Shown here piece by piece: positions 17,509-27,131 of a DNA stretch of 50,097 nucleotides. Source of the stretch: Paludibacter sp. Its GTDB lineage: Bacteria; Bacteroidota; Bacteroidia; Bacteroidales; Paludibacteraceae. The stretch spans positions 1 to 50,097 of the forward strand of contig JARLGX010000014.1 in NCBI GenBank assembly GCA_031292575.1, given 5' to 3'. The notes under the pieces were generated by a model, which saw nothing but the letters and a program-made list of their open reading frames with translations, was not told where the DNA came from and did no database searches. The translations under genes and the position numbers were made by a program. Each line of letters begins with the position of its first letter. The first letter of the stretch is position 1.

Positions 17509-18138
17509 TCAGTTTTTTATTAACTCCAACAATTCGCTGATAACCATTGCACTTGCACCCCATATTTCTGCATTAGACACATCAAAATAAGGAGCTTTGG
17601 TAGCAGCTTTTAATGATCCGACATAGAAATCCTTTTGTTTTATTACATTGGGTCTGAAAAAATCGGAAAATGGAATCTCTATAATTTCATCCACTTCACG
17701 TTCTTCAATTGTATATTCGGGCTTATCGGCGAGGTAGCCTACAAAAATACTAATCAGAAAGTTACTTGGCGGGACGTAAATATCAGATAATCTGCCAATT
17801 ATTTCAATTTTATTTTCAGAAATTCCTATTTCCTCCTCTATTTCACGTAAAGCGGTTGTTTTTACAGTTTTGTCTTCATCTTCATATCGTCCACCAGGAA
17901 ATGCAATTTGACCTGAATGAATTCCAACATAATGACTCCGGCGGATTACAATCATTTTAAGTGTATCTGATTCATGAAAAAACAGCATCAAAACAGCACT
18001 TTTCTTCGCGGTTTTTGGAATGTCTTGCTTATTGAGAATTTCTTGCACTCGATGTTCAGGTGCCATTTTTAAATGAGCAACGTTGCCGGGCAACGGGTTC
18101 GAGAGTTTCTGTTTTAATGTGTCAAGAGTCAAATTCAT
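17509..18138 (-). CDS. Nudix hydrolase, CoA-pyrophosphatase type
   Basis: Cytosolic hydrolase expected to cleave CoA or its derivatives to phosphopantetheine and 3',5'-ADP. The 209-aa protein has the NuCoA signature just before the Nudix box (IRRSHYVGIHSGQIAFPGG) and then a Nudix helix (GRYEDEDKTVKTTALREIEE then EIG) with the REIEEEIG metal-binding core. Length fits the NudL/YeaB group. It lies downstream of sufBCD on the same strand, but a 125-bp gap with a structured inverted repeat separates it from sufD, so co-transcription is uncertain. Confidence 0.85.
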   Translation of the reverse strand: MNLTLDTLKQKLSNPLPGNVAHLKMAPEHRVQEILNKQDIPKTAKKSAVLMLFFHESDTLKMIVIRRSHYVGIHSGQIAFPGGRYEDEDKTVKTTALREIEEEIGISENKIEIIGRLSDIYVPPSNFLISIFVGYLADKPEYTIEEREVDEIIEIPFSDFFRPNVIKQKDFYVGSLKAATKAPYFDVSNAEIWGASAMVISELLELIKN

Positions 18139-18154
18139 ATCTATCTAACTAAGT

Positions 18155-18220
18155 TTCCCGTAGGTTTCGCCTATTTTCGCTGAATGTTCCATCTGCGATT
18201 ATTTGCGGAAGCTACGGGAA
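18155..18220. other. Long-loop inverted repeat between sufD and the Nudix gene
   Basis: TTCCCGTAG (18155-18163) pairs perfectly with CTACGGGAA (18212-18220) across 48 nt. Two short direct repeats of the GCGAAA type lie inside. It could be a terminator or processing site behind sufD. A partial copy of the same arm (CTTCCCGTAGTT) occurs near 13568. Confidence 0.45.
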
Positions 18221-18263
18221 TTCTTTATTGTATTAAACTTTTGTTGCTTTTTATTCTGAAATT

Positions 18264-19604
18264 TTATTGACAAATTACGCAACCTTCACATTTAGACAGT
18301 TCACCCCGAAGCCGTTTTTCGACCAACAGTTTTATCCGATCTTGTAATGCCGGAATACGAATATTTTCAATCACATCATTTGTAAAAGCAAACATCAACA
18401 ACAGCCGGGCTTCCGATTCCGAAATTCCACGTGATTGCATGTAGAATTTAGCTGTTTCATCCAGCTGGCCAATGGTGGCACCATGCGAACATTTTACATC
18501 GTCGGCATAGATTTCCAACTGAGGCTTGGTGCGCATTTTGGCTGTTTTATTCAGCAAAATATTCCTATTGGTCTGAAATGCGGAGGTTTTCTGAGCATCT
18601 TTAGCAACATATAATTTTCCGGTAAATCCTCCTTTAGACAAGTCGTCCAACACATATTTAAATAATTCACGACTGTTGCAATTTGGTTTATTGTGAATGA
18701 TGGATGTAAAATTATCCACTTGTTGGTTTTTGTCACCAATAACCATTCCACAAAGCAAGGTTTCACAATGTTCTCCATCTAAATCAATCTCAATTGTGTT
18801 ACGGGTAATGCCATTGTGAAGCGTGATAACATTAGCTGTTACATTCGATGAAGCTCGTTGATCAATCAATAACGTTGACAGATTGGTGGTTTTAGTATGT
18901 GTATTTTCAAGTTTATAATGCTCGTACGTGGCATTTTCACCAACAAAAACTTCGGTAACACGATTGGAAAGAAAATTCACGTCATCAACAGTATGATCAC
19001 AAATGAGAAATTGAGCTTTGGCACCTTCTTCCAGAATAATGAGATTGTGACTATTTGCCATAAAATTAACATCCGATCGCATTATGTTTACCAATTGTAT
19101 CGGCTTGTCTAATACTACATTTTTAGGAACATACATAAAAAAGCCGTCCTGTGCAAAAGCTCCATTGAAAGCTACCAATCCATCATTTTTTGTTTTGCTG
19201 AGTTTTCCATAATAATCTTTCAATAATTCAGGATGTGAACTTGCTACTTCATTTATACTACCAATGATGACACCTTTAGGCAATTTTTTATTTCGTGGTT
19301 CATTTACCGGATAAAACGCATCGTTTACAACAAAAAAAAGATAAGAATTAATGCCCGGCACATCGCATTTGAACACATCATACGGATTTACGGGAATAGG
19401 TATACGATTGATATTCAAACCATAATCAATTGCTAACGGAGTTTTCAAATCTGAGTACTTGTAGTTCTCCAGCATCACCGTAGGAAACCGTAATTTCTCG
19501 AACTGCGCAAAAGAGTTATCACGCAATTCGTTCATCACTTCAGCCGAATGCTTTTTGATGCTTTCGTGATGTTCTTTATATAAGTCGATATATTGTTGTT
19601 CCAT
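18264..19604 (-). CDS. sufD: Fe-S cluster assembly protein SufD
   Basis: Scaffold subunit of the SufBCD complex, which builds Fe-S clusters in the cytosol. The 446-aa protein has a variable helical N-terminus and the SufB/D beta-helix core (DGFFMYVPKNVVLDKPIQLV, then LIILEEGAKAQFLICDH). The C-terminal helical domain has the conserved signature TKPQLEIYADDVKCSHGATIG and SRGISESEARLLL. Length is normal. Third gene of a minus-strand sufB-sufC-sufD set, 78 bp after sufC. No sufS or sufE is visible in the window. Confidence 0.95.
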   Translation of the reverse strand: MEQQYIDLYKEHHESIKKHSAEVMNELRDNSFAQFEKLRFPTVMLENYKYSDLKTPLAIDYGLNINRIPIPVNPYDVFKCDVPGINSYLFFVVNDAFYPVNEPRNKKLPKGVIIGSINEVASSHPELLKDYYGKLSKTKNDGLVAFNGAFAQDGFFMYVPKNVVLDKPIQLVNIMRSDVNFMANSHNLIILEEGAKAQFLICDHTVDDVNFLSNRVTEVFVGENATYEHYKLENTHTKTTNLSTLLIDQRASSNVTANVITLHNGITRNTIEIDLDGEHCETLLCGMVIGDKNQQVDNFTSIIHNKPNCNSRELFKYVLDDLSKGGFTGKLYVAKDAQKTSAFQTNRNILLNKTAKMRTKPQLEIYADDVKCSHGATIGQLDETAKFYMQSRGISESEARLLLMFAFTNDVIENIRIPALQDRIKLLVEKRLRGELSKCEGCVICQ

Positions 19605-19611
19605 GTTTTTT

Positions 19612-19636
19612 AGCAGTAAGAGTCAAGCAGTAAGAG
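19612..19636. repeat. Short direct repeat in sufC-sufD gap
   Basis: AGCAGTAAGAG occurs twice, 14 bp apart (19612-19622, 19626-19636), in an otherwise low-complexity spacer. Similar GTAA/ACAG runs occur inside the cobalamin riboswitch near 31390. Confidence 0.7.
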
Positions 19637-19682
19637 GTAAGCTTATGAGTTTGCAAACCAATGAACCGATAAACCAGTTAAT

Positions 19683-20438
19683 TTATTCTCCGTCAACTTC
19701 TTTTTTAATCCAGTCGTAGCCTTTTTCTTCAAGTTCGAGTGCTAATTCTTTTCCTCCAGATTTTACAATTCTTCCATCGTACAATACATGCACAAAATCA
19801 GGCACAATATAGTCCAGTAACCGTTGGTAGTGAGTAATAACGATACTGGCATTTTCGGGAGTTTTCAACTTGTTTACACCATTAGCTACAATACGCAAAG
19901 CATCAATATCAAGACCCGAATCGGTTTCATCAAGAATAGACAACCGTGGGTCGAGCATAGCCATTTGAAAAATTTCATTTTTCTTTTTTTCACCACCTGA
20001 AAATCCTTCATTCACCGACCGATTGGCAAGATTACTATTCATTTCCACCAATTCTTTCTTCTCGCGCATAGTCCGCAAAAAGTCTGTTGCTGACATTGGT
20101 TCTAAATTTTTATACTTGCGATGCTCGTTAAGCGCAGTTCGCATAAAATTCACCATACTGACTCCCGGAATTTCAACCGGATATTGAAAACTGAGAAAAA
20201 TTCCTTCACGCGAACGATCTTCAGGAGATAATTCTAATAAATTTTTACCGTAAAAAATAACATCACCTTTGGTTACTTCAAAAGCCTGATTGCCCGAAAG
20301 AACTGAAGCAAGTGTTGATTTACCGGCACCGTTTGGTCCCATAATGGCATGTATTTCTCCCGGACGAACGGTTAGCGAAAGTCCTTTTAATATTTCCTTG
20401 CCATTGATGTTGGCGTGTAAGTTTTTAATTTGTAGCAT
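19683..20438 (-). CDS. sufC: Fe-S cluster assembly ATPase SufC
   Basis: ABC-type ATPase that drives SufBCD conformational change. The 251-aa cytosolic protein has Walker A GPNGAGKST (34-42), a Q-loop (SFQYPVEIPGVS), the signature GFSGGEKKKNEIFQ and a Walker B region (LSILDETDSGLDIDAL) with the SufC-type TDSGLD segment and the switch His in VITHYQRLL. Normal length. The start lies 8 bp from a GC-rich REP-like repeat (20447-20466) in the sufB-sufC gap, which may affect translation or mRNA ends. Confidence 0.96.
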   Translation of the reverse strand: MLQIKNLHANINGKEILKGLSLTVRPGEIHAIMGPNGAGKSTLASVLSGNQAFEVTKGDVIFYGKNLLELSPEDRSREGIFLSFQYPVEIPGVSMVNFMRTALNEHRKYKNLEPMSATDFLRTMREKKELVEMNSNLANRSVNEGFSGGEKKKNEIFQMAMLDPRLSILDETDSGLDIDALRIVANGVNKLKTPENASIVITHYQRLLDYIVPDFVHVLYDGRIVKSGGKELALELEEKGYDWIKKEVDGE

Positions 20439-20446
20439 AATTATTA

Positions 20447-20563
20447 CCCCTAACCCCTAAAGGGGAATTAAGTTAGTTATTCTCTTTATGTTTGAGTATA
20501 AATTGTTTTATAAATAAATTTCTAAATGAACTCCGCAAAGCCCCTTTTAAGGAGTTTGGGGTT
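20447..20563. repeat. REP-like repeat pair in sufB-sufC gap
   Basis: CCCCTAACCCCTAAAGGGGA at 20447-20466 and a degenerate inverse, CCCCTTTTAAGGAGTTTGGG onward, at 20541-20563. The first copy is the same 20-mer as at 30265-30284 and also lies just upstream of a minus-strand start codon. Each arm contains a short CCCCT/AGGGG palindrome. Confidence 0.75.
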
Positions 20564-20567
20564 GTCT

Positions 20568-22004
20568 TTATCCAACACTTCCTTCCAATGTTATTTGTAA
20601 GAGTTTTTGTGCTTCTACAGCAAATTCCATTGGCAACTGGTTTAAAACCTCTTTGGCATAGCCGTTCACAATCAACCCTACAGCATCTTCGGTAGATATA
20701 CCGCGCTGATTGCAATAAAAAATCTGATCTTCATTGATTTTTGAAGTTGTTGCTTCGTGTTCAACAACGGCCGTATCGTTATTTACTTCCATGTATGGGA
20801 AAGTATGTGCACCGCATTTATCGCCTAATAACAAACTGTCGCATTGCGAAAAGTTACGGGCATTTTCGGCTGCCGGATTCACTTTTACTAATCCGCGGTA
20901 ACTGTTTTGGCTTTTCCCTGCAGAAATACCTTTTGATAGAATATGACTTCTGGTGTTTTTTCCAATATGAAGCATTTTAGTTCCGGTATCGGCTTGTTGA
21001 TGGTGGTTTGTTACTGCCACCGAATAAAATTCGGCTGAAGAATTATCGCCCAGCAAAATGCAACTCGGATATTTCCAGGTAATTGCAGAACCTGTTTCTA
21101 CTTGTGTCCACGAAATTTTAGAACTATCCCCTTTACAAATTCCACGCTTTGTAACAAAGTTGTAGATTCCACCTTTGCCTTCTTTATCGCCCGGATACCA
21201 GTTTTGAACCGTTGAGTATTTTACCGAAGCATTTTTCATGGCAACAATTTCCACAATGGCAGCGTGAAGTTGATTTTCGTCGCGCATCGGTGCTGTACAA
21301 CCTTCGAGATACGAAACGTAGCTATCTTCATCGGCAATAATCAGCGTTCGTTCAAACTGCCCAGTGTTCATTGCATTAATTCGAAAATAGGTAGAAAGTT
21401 CCATTGGGCAGCGAACACCTTTTGGGATATATACAAATGAACCATCAGAAAACACGGCACAATTCAATGTTGCAAAAAAATTGTCGGTATAAGGCACCAC
21501 CGAGCTCATATATTTTTGAACCAAATCGGGGTGATGTTCAACTGCTTCGCTGAAAGAACAAAATATTATGCCTAATTCGGATAAGCTTTCTTTAAAAGTA
21601 GTTTTCACAGAAACGCTATCCATTACAGCATCTACTGCAATGCCCGATAAAGCCATACGTTCATGTAAAGGGATTCCGAGTTTTTCAAATGTTTTTAGCA
21701 ATTCGGGATCTACTTCGTCCAGACTTTTAGGAGCATTTTTGCGAGGTGCCGCATAATATGCAATACTTTGATAATCAATTTTAGGAATATCGAGATGCGC
21801 CCAGGTTGGCATCTCCATAGTAAGCCAATGGCGGAATGCTTTTAAACGAAATTCGAGCATCCATTCCGGTTCCTTTTTCTTTGCAGAAATAAGCCGCACA
21901 ACCTCTTCGCTGAGTCCGATTGGAATAATGTCGGTTTCGATGTCGGTTGTAAATCCATATTTATATTCCCCTTGTGTAACCTGATCTATAATAGTTTCTG
22001 ACAT
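20568..22004 (-). CDS. sufB: Fe-S cluster assembly protein SufB
   Basis: Core scaffold of the SufBCD complex, on which the nascent Fe-S cluster is assembled. The 478-aa protein carries the SufB pattern: the N-terminal helical region ([15 protein letters not shown]), the beta-helix with [37 protein letters not shown] (the conserved Cys region), [20 protein letters not shown], and the C-terminal [20 protein letters not shown] with RGISTEDAV. First gene of the suf set, with a Bacteroidota promoter 50 bp upstream. Confidence 0.96.
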   Translation of the reverse strand: MSETIIDQVTQGEYKYGFTTDIETDIIPIGLSEEVVRLISAKKKEPEWMLEFRLKAFRHWLTMEMPTWAHLDIPKIDYQSIAYYAAPRKNAPKSLDEVDPELLKTFEKLGIPLHERMALSGIAVDAVMDSVSVKTTFKESLSELGIIFCSFSEAVEHHPDLVQKYMSSVVPYTDNFFATLNCAVFSDGSFVYIPKGVRCPMELSTYFRINAMNTGQFERTLIIADEDSYVSYLEGCTAPMRDENQLHAAIVEIVAMKNASVKYSTVQNWYPGDKEGKGGIYNFVTKRGICKGDSSKISWTQVETGSAITWKYPSCILLGDNSSAEFYSVAVTNHHQQADTGTKMLHIGKNTRSHILSKGISAGKSQNSYRGLVKVNPAAENARNFSQCDSLLLGDKCGAHTFPYMEVNNDTAVVEHEATTSKINEDQIFYCNQRGISTEDAVGLIVNGYAKEVLNQLPMEFAVEAQKLLQITLEGSVG

Positions 22005-22053
22005 AATATTTATTTTTAAACAGATGAAAAATCATCTTTTTTGAAATAAGCTG

Positions 22054-22061
22054 CAAAGGTA
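22054..22061 (-). promoter_or_regulatory. suf operon promoter (-7 element)
   Basis: TACCTTTG followed by CAG on the minus strand, 49 bp upstream of the sufB start. Exact TAnnTTTG match. No IscR- or Fur-type operator recognised nearby. Confidence 0.6.
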
Positions 22062-22194
22062 CAAAAAAATTGCATTTTGAATTGCTAAAATCATTGTCTT
22101 GTAGCAGTGAAAACATAACACATGCCACTTCAATTTTGTTTTAGATTTCTTGCGTATTGACAAATTTTGATGATTGCATACATTCTTATTTCTT

Positions 22195-22237
22195 AAAAAA
22201 ACAGACGGAAAACAAGATAATTCTCATTTTCCGTCTG
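22195..22237 (-). terminator. Terminator after the CarboxypepD_reg-like gene
   Basis: CAGACGGAAAA (22202-22212) pairs with TTTTCCGTCTG (22227-22237). On the minus strand a run of seven T follows (22195-22201). Confidence 0.85.
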
Positions 22238-22290
22238 ATAAAATGGCAAGCATGTTCTTTAGTATGGTTTTCAATTTGGACAAAAATTGA

Positions 22291-23598
22291 TTACTTCTTT
22301 TTCAACAGTTGCTTCTCAATTTTCTTTATGGCAGATTCGATTGATTTCTCAGGCTCAATAACGTTATATTCGCCCCAGAATTGAGGATCGGAGAAGCCTG
22401 ATGCTTCATCGCTGATAATTACCGATGGTTTAAGCTTCTTCTCAAATTCATCGGAACTCTTTTCTGTACCTTTTCCCCAATCGGTTACGGCCATTTCTAC
22501 CGTGGAAAAATAGTTTGTATTGAATAATTTTTTCTTCCAAATGATTTTGATACCAAGCTCAATCCGGCTGTAAGCATAATACCATTTCCCATCTTTTTCG
22601 AGATAATCAATCCTATATTTTGCCTCCGTTGGATAAACCCTGGAATTAAACGGTTTTTTCATTATAAACATACTCGCAGAAGCATCTTTATCTTTAATAT
22701 TCAGACTAAAAACTGCACTTTTCAATGCCAAACTTTGAGCATCGATATAAAGTTTACCAAAGTAGAGCGGGTCTGTATTGCCCAGACGCTGTTTGAAATT
22801 AAGAACGTAAATTAACTTGTTATCTTCGTAAGTAGAATGATCAAATGTGAACTCATAATTTTTAATCATATCTTCTGTAAAAAGGTTTTCTGGATTTTTC
22901 ATAACATCCAGATTCAACGAATTATATGGACCACCTTGTAATTTGAAAACTAAGGTATCCAGTTTTGAATAATCAGCTTTTTTCCGAGCTTTGTAAAGTT
23001 TTGCTATATCAGATTTATTCGAAGTATAGGGTTGTTTGTTGATTTTTAGCACAGCTTCAGAGAGCGATACATAAGTACGGTTTCTCTTAATAGTTTCCCT
23101 GTAAAATGCGGTCATTACAGTTGGAATATTGAAATAATTCTCGCCTTTTTTTTCCAAAACAGCCTTGATGAGTACTTCTGCATCTTTAGAAATGACACTT
23201 AATTCCGGCAGTTCAACCGACGACGGTTCCATTTCAATACGGGACTTATCAGGCTTCAAATCAGCTAACAAAACTGTCTTATTTTTATATCCGATAAAAC
23301 TTATTATTATTTTTGAATCGGGTATTTCTTTAGGAATCTTAATTGAAAACTCCCCTTCACTGTTTGAAACAGTTGTTATATTCATTCCACTAATTTTGAG
23401 ACTTGCAAAAGCTAAGGGTGAGCCTGATTTTCGGTCTACAATTTTACCTCTGTATTCAATAAAATTTTCAGAGACACCGGTTTTAAGGGGAGGTGTGTCA
23501 TTGACAGCTTTTAAGCTAACCGGTGTAAAAATAACAAATTGAAAAATGATATAAACCGACAAGAGTTTGCCAATTGGAAAGCGAAGTAGTGTTCTCAT
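22291..23598 (-). CDS. Exported protein with carboxypeptidase-regulatory-like domain
   Basis: Envelope protein of unknown job, common in Bacteroidota. From ATG 23598 it is 435 aa, with a signal peptide (MRTLLRFPIGKLLSVYIIFQ onward). A CarboxypepD_reg-like beta-sandwich follows (about residues 37-115: YRGKIVDRKSGSPLAFASLK, SEGEFSIKIP). A long C-terminal region is probably beta-rich and periplasmic or membrane-associated (LNFKQRLGNTDPLYFGKLYI). An in-frame ATG at 23673 would add 25 hydrophobic residues. I prefer 23598 because the signal peptide starts there and a TAATTTTG box (about 23638-23645) lies between the two. The protein lacks plug and barrel, so it is not a receptor. It is transcribed alone. 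Confidence 0.7.
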   Translation of the reverse strand: MRTLLRFPIGKLLSVYIIFQFVIFTPVSLKAVNDTPPLKTGVSENFIEYRGKIVDRKSGSPLAFASLKISGMNITTVSNSEGEFSIKIPKEIPDSKIIISFIGYKNKTVLLADLKPDKSRIEMEPSSVELPELSVISKDAEVLIKAVLEKKGENYFNIPTVMTAFYRETIKRNRTYVSLSEAVLKINKQPYTSNKSDIAKLYKARKKADYSKLDTLVFKLQGGPYNSLNLDVMKNPENLFTEDMIKNYEFTFDHSTYEDNKLIYVLNFKQRLGNTDPLYFGKLYIDAQSLALKSAVFSLNIKDKDASASMFIMKKPFNSRVYPTEAKYRIDYLEKDGKWYYAYSRIELGIKIIWKKKLFNTNYFSTVEMAVTDWGKGTEKSSDEFEKKLKPSVIISDEASGFSDPQFWGEYNVIEPEKSIESAIKKIEKQLLKKK

Positions 23599-23897
23599 AA
23601 TAAAAGTGATTAAAATTAAGAGACTGTAAAAATAAACAAAATTATCTGATAAAAGAAACAAAACCGAGTTCATATTCTTTGCTTTTAAATAGAAACAAAA
23701 AATCAGTATAAATAGTTGAACTTATATGGATTAAGCCTGCAATAAGGCTTGTGATAAAAAATAAAGCTAATGTTGTAAAACAAGTTCTGTTATAATTCTG
23801 TTAAGATTCAAATAACAATTTAGAAAATAGACTTTGCTTCAAATTAAATCGTTAAACAAAGTTCCTGTATCACATTCACAAATCCAATTGAAAGGCT

Positions 23898-23905
23898 TAC
23901 TTTTG
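23898..23905 (+). promoter_or_regulatory. Promoter of the S9 peptidase gene (-7 element)
   Basis: TACTTTTG followed by CAG, 37 bp upstream of the ATG. Predicted start near 23911, so no longer N-terminus could be encoded. Confidence 0.6.
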
Positions 23906-23942
23906 CAGACTATTTAATTTTACTAACAACTTTAACGATAAA

Positions 23943-26300
23943 ATGTCTCAAGAAAACCATACATACCAAACACCTCCCGCGAGTATAATGACACTCGCCG
24001 ATTACGAACAGGCTCCGCAGGTATCCATCGATACAAAAAAAGAATATATGTTACTTAGTTATCGTAGTACGTATAAAAGCCTGAATGATCTTAATCAGCT
24101 TGAAATGAGTATGGGCGGGTTACGCACAAACCCGGTTACTAATATTGCTGCGGCAACTAACTACATCAATAACCTGAAAGTGCTGAAAGTATCTGCCAAA
24201 GAACCTGTTCAGGTATCTGGGTTACCTGCAAATCCACACATTACGTTTGTGACCTGGTCTCCCGACGAAAAAAAAATAGCTTTTACAAATACTGCATCAA
24301 AAGGAGTAGAACTTTGGGTGCTTGATGTGGCTTCGGCGCACGCAATCAGACTGACTGAACCCGTGATAAATGCCAACCTGGGTAATCCTTTCAATTGGTA
24401 TCGCGATAGTAAACAATTGTTGGTACGCTTGTTGCCGGCAAATCGCCCTGCCCTTATTGATCCAAAACAGGAATTACCCAAAGGTCCTGCCATTTCGATG
24501 AGCGATGGTTCTAAGTCGCAGAACAGAACTTATCCCGATTTACTGAAAAATTCAACCGACGAGGTGAACTTTATCACTTTATCCGGTTCCGAGCTATATA
24601 AAGTGGATTTGACCGGCAAAGCTGAATTGTTTAAGGCCGAAGATATGTATGTAATGGAATCGTTTTCGCCCGATGGGAATTTCCTGCTTGTTACCAGTTT
24701 GCGTAAACCATTTTCGTACATTGTTCCACTCAATCGTTTTCCGCAAATTACGGTAGTATATGATTTGAAAGGAAATGAAGTAAAAACAGTGAACGAAGTA
24801 CCGCTTTCGGAGGTTTTGCCAAAAGGGTTTATGGCAGTACGTAAGGGCAAGCGCCAAATGAACTGGAGGTCGGACCAACCTGCAACCTTGTTTTATGTGG
24901 AGGCATTGGATGGTGGCGATCCTCAAATTAAAGCCGACTATCGGGATGCTATTTATCAATGGAGAGCTCCTTTTGCCGAAAATCCTGCGCTGCTCGCCAA
25001 AACAATTCAGCGGTTTTCAAATATTATTTGGGGAAATTCATCCATTGCCATTGTTCAGGACGAATGGTACGATACGCGTAACGAAAAAACATATTTAATA
25101 AATCCTTCGAATACAAACGAGAGTCCGAAAATGATTAAGGACAGAAACTTTCAGGATGTGTATTCCGATCCGGGAAATTTTGAAACGTGGAAAAATGCGT
25201 ATGGAAAATACGTGCTGGCAATAGAAAATAACAACTTGTTTCGCATTGGCGAAGGTCACACTACAAAAGGTCAGTTTCCGTTTATTGACGAATTGAATCT
25301 GAAGACACTCAAAACTGAACGTCTGTATCAATCGACTTATACCGATAAGATGGAAGAGATTTTCGACATCGAAGATTTTAAAAAGGGTGAGGCTTTGGTA
25401 CGCATTCAATCGAAAAACGAATATCCGAATTATTATTTCCGAAATTTCCGCCAGAAAGAATCACTTACGCAAGTGACACACTTCCCTAACCCATTCGAAA
25501 GCATCAAGGATGTATATAAAGAAGTGATTAAATACAAACGTGCTGATGGGGTTGAACTTTCGGGGACATTGTATTTGCCGGTGGGTTACGACCGCAGCAA
25601 AAAAGAAAAACTGCCCTTGCTCATTTGGGCTTATCCAGCCGAATATAAGGATAAAAACAGTGCAGGACAAAGCACGGCTAATTCCAATGAATTTACGTTT
25701 CCGTATTATGGTTCGTTTGTGTATTGGGTAACCCGCGGCTATGCTGTGCTCGACGATGCGGCTTTTCCTATCATTGGCGAAGGGAAAACGGAACCAAACG
25801 ACAATTTCATAGAACAATTAGTTTCCAATGCGAAAGCGGCTATCGATGCAGTGGACTCGCTGGGTTATATCAATCGTACCAAAGTGGCTGTAGGCGGACA
25901 TTCGTATGGCGCATTTATGACCGCAAATCTGTTGACACACTGCAATCTGTTTGCCTGCGGTATTGCTAGGAGTGGAGCGTACAATCGCACATTGACGCCT
26001 TTCGGTTTTCAGAGCGAACAACGAAATTACTGGGATGCACCGGATGTTTATAATGCAATGTCACCGTTTCAGAATGCCGATAAAATGAAAACACCATTAC
26101 TACTTGTACATGGCGAAGCCGACAACAACCCGGGAACATTTACCCTGCAAACTGAGCGATACTTTCAGGCACTGAAAGGACTTGGAGCACCTGCTCGCAT
26201 GGTTATTCTACCCAAAGAACAACATGCCTATGTGGCTCGTGAAAATATCTTGCACTTACTGTGGGAGCAAGATCGGTTTTTGGAAGAGTACTTAAAATAG
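23943..26300 (+). CDS. S9-family serine peptidase (prolyl oligopeptidase fold, S9D/glutamyl-endopeptidase-like)
   Basis: Serine peptidase of 785 aa. It has an N-terminal beta-propeller (about residues 20-520; NPHITFVTWSPDEKKIAFTN is a WD/PD40-like blade) and a C-terminal alpha/beta-hydrolase domain (about 540-785). The triad is Ser654 in GGHSYGAFM, Asp727 in HGEADNNPG and His761 in EQHAYV. The N-terminal region (YQTPP, GLRTNPVTN) resembles the S9D glutamyl endopeptidase group, so cleavage after acidic residues is possible but unproven. Related Bacteroidota proteins usually have a signal peptide, but here the protein opens directly with mature-type sequence, an in-frame stop lies upstream, and the promoter is too close for an extension. 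A cytosolic form is inferred. Confidence 0.87.
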   Translation: MSQENHTYQTPPASIMTLADYEQAPQVSIDTKKEYMLLSYRSTYKSLNDLNQLEMSMGGLRTNPVTNIAAATNYINNLKVLKVSAKEPVQVSGLPANPHITFVTWSPDEKKIAFTNTASKGVELWVLDVASAHAIRLTEPVINANLGNPFNWYRDSKQLLVRLLPANRPALIDPKQELPKGPAISMSDGSKSQNRTYPDLLKNSTDEVNFITLSGSELYKVDLTGKAELFKAEDMYVMESFSPDGNFLLVTSLRKPFSYIVPLNRFPQITVVYDLKGNEVKTVNEVPLSEVLPKGFMAVRKGKRQMNWRSDQPATLFYVEALDGGDPQIKADYRDAIYQWRAPFAENPALLAKTIQRFSNIIWGNSSIAIVQDEWYDTRNEKTYLINPSNTNESPKMIKDRNFQDVYSDPGNFETWKNAYGKYVLAIENNNLFRIGEGHTTKGQFPFIDELNLKTLKTERLYQSTYTDKMEEIFDIEDFKKGEALVRIQSKNEYPNYYFRNFRQKESLTQVTHFPNPFESIKDVYKEVIKYKRADGVELSGTLYLPVGYDRSKKEKLPLLIWAYPAEYKDKNSAGQSTANSNEFTFPYYGSFVYWVTRGYAVLDDAAFPIIGEGKTEPNDNFIEQLVSNAKAAIDAVDSLGYINRTKVAVGGHSYGAFMTANLLTHCNLFACGIARSGAYNRTLTPFGFQSEQRNYWDAPDVYNAMSPFQNADKMKTPLLLVHGEADNNPGTFTLQTERYFQALKGLGAPARMVILPKEQHAYVARENILHLLWEQDRFLEEYLK

Positions 26301-26373
26301 ATATTCATTGTCAATTTTCACAACAAACAAAGGCAGTATTAGTAGTTGTCTGAAAAGTTAAACCATTGATTCT

Positions 26374-26997
26374 TTAATTAAATTTTTTAAGGGCAAATTC
26401 AAGCTTCCTTCGAATAGTTGATTTCGTAGTTGCAATTGACTGATCGTAATGAGGTAATTCTGCTATAAATTGTCCATTCAACTCTAAACTGTCTGAAGTT
26501 TTAAAATTGCAATAAATATTGTAAACACTCCCTAATCTACTCACAATGAAGGACCCCGACGAAATAAGTTTTGTGGTCGATCTGGCAGCATTCTCTTCGT
26601 AATATGAAATTTCAGCACCAATCGGATAAATTTGTGAGTCAACGGTATCATTTTTGCCCGGTGCAACAGTAAAAGGCAATCCTGAATTGCTAACTATATA
26701 CGTTCCAACAGGTAACAAAGTATCTGTTGGCGACACAAAAATATCTTGAAGAAACAAATATTGGCCTATCCCAACTAAACTTCCAATACCATTTACTTTA
26801 AGCGAATCAGTGAAAAGTGATACCGATAAAACATTGTTCTTGTTGCCATAATTGCCATAATACGCTCCATAAAATTCCGCATAACCCCAGGAATATTGTG
26901 GATTTTTTTCGTATATATAAGCCGAATTTAACTGCCCTCCAACACACGAAGTAAGGAAACCAGCAAAAATCAATAGTGATAACGTAAAGTTCTTCAT
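26374..26997 (-). CDS. Hypothetical lipoprotein
   Basis: A 207-aa protein with a clear lipoprotein signal (MKNFTLSLLIFAGFLTSCVG; lipobox Cys about residue 18). Beyond that no family is recognised. The body is rich in Tyr, Gly, Ser and predicted strands (YAEFYGAYYGNYGNKNNVLS, TYIVSNSGLPFTV), ending in a basic tail. Composition suggests a surface or periplasmic beta-sandwich. It is flanked by the convergent S9 peptidase gene and, 99 bp upstream, the end of the cysS-rbfA-permease operon. Function unknown. Confidence 0.65.
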   Translation of the reverse strand: MKNFTLSLLIFAGFLTSCVGGQLNSAYIYEKNPQYSWGYAEFYGAYYGNYGNKNNVLSVSLFTDSLKVNGIGSLVGIGQYLFLQDIFVSPTDTLLPVGTYIVSNSGLPFTVAPGKNDTVDSQIYPIGAEISYYEENAARSTTKLISSGSFIVSRLGSVYNIYCNFKTSDSLELNGQFIAELPHYDQSIATTKSTIRRKLEFALKKFN

Positions 26998-27084
26998 CCG
27001 ACAATTATAAATTAAAATCTCAAAAATTCTTAGTTTGATTTTTTCAATAATGGTTTAAATATCTATATTATTCATTTATTGATA

Positions 27085-27131
27085 GATACATTCAAATTAA
27101 TCGGACAAATTTTCCTTTGTCCGAATGTATC
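27085..27131 (-). terminator. Hairpin at the end of the permease gene
   Basis: CGGACAAA (27102-27109) / TTTGTCCG (27116-27123), enclosed by GATACATT / AATGTATC (27084-27091, 27124-27131). It overlaps the last codons and stop (27097) of the permease. A long two-part stem without an obvious T tract, so it may protect the mRNA end rather than terminate. Confidence 0.5.
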
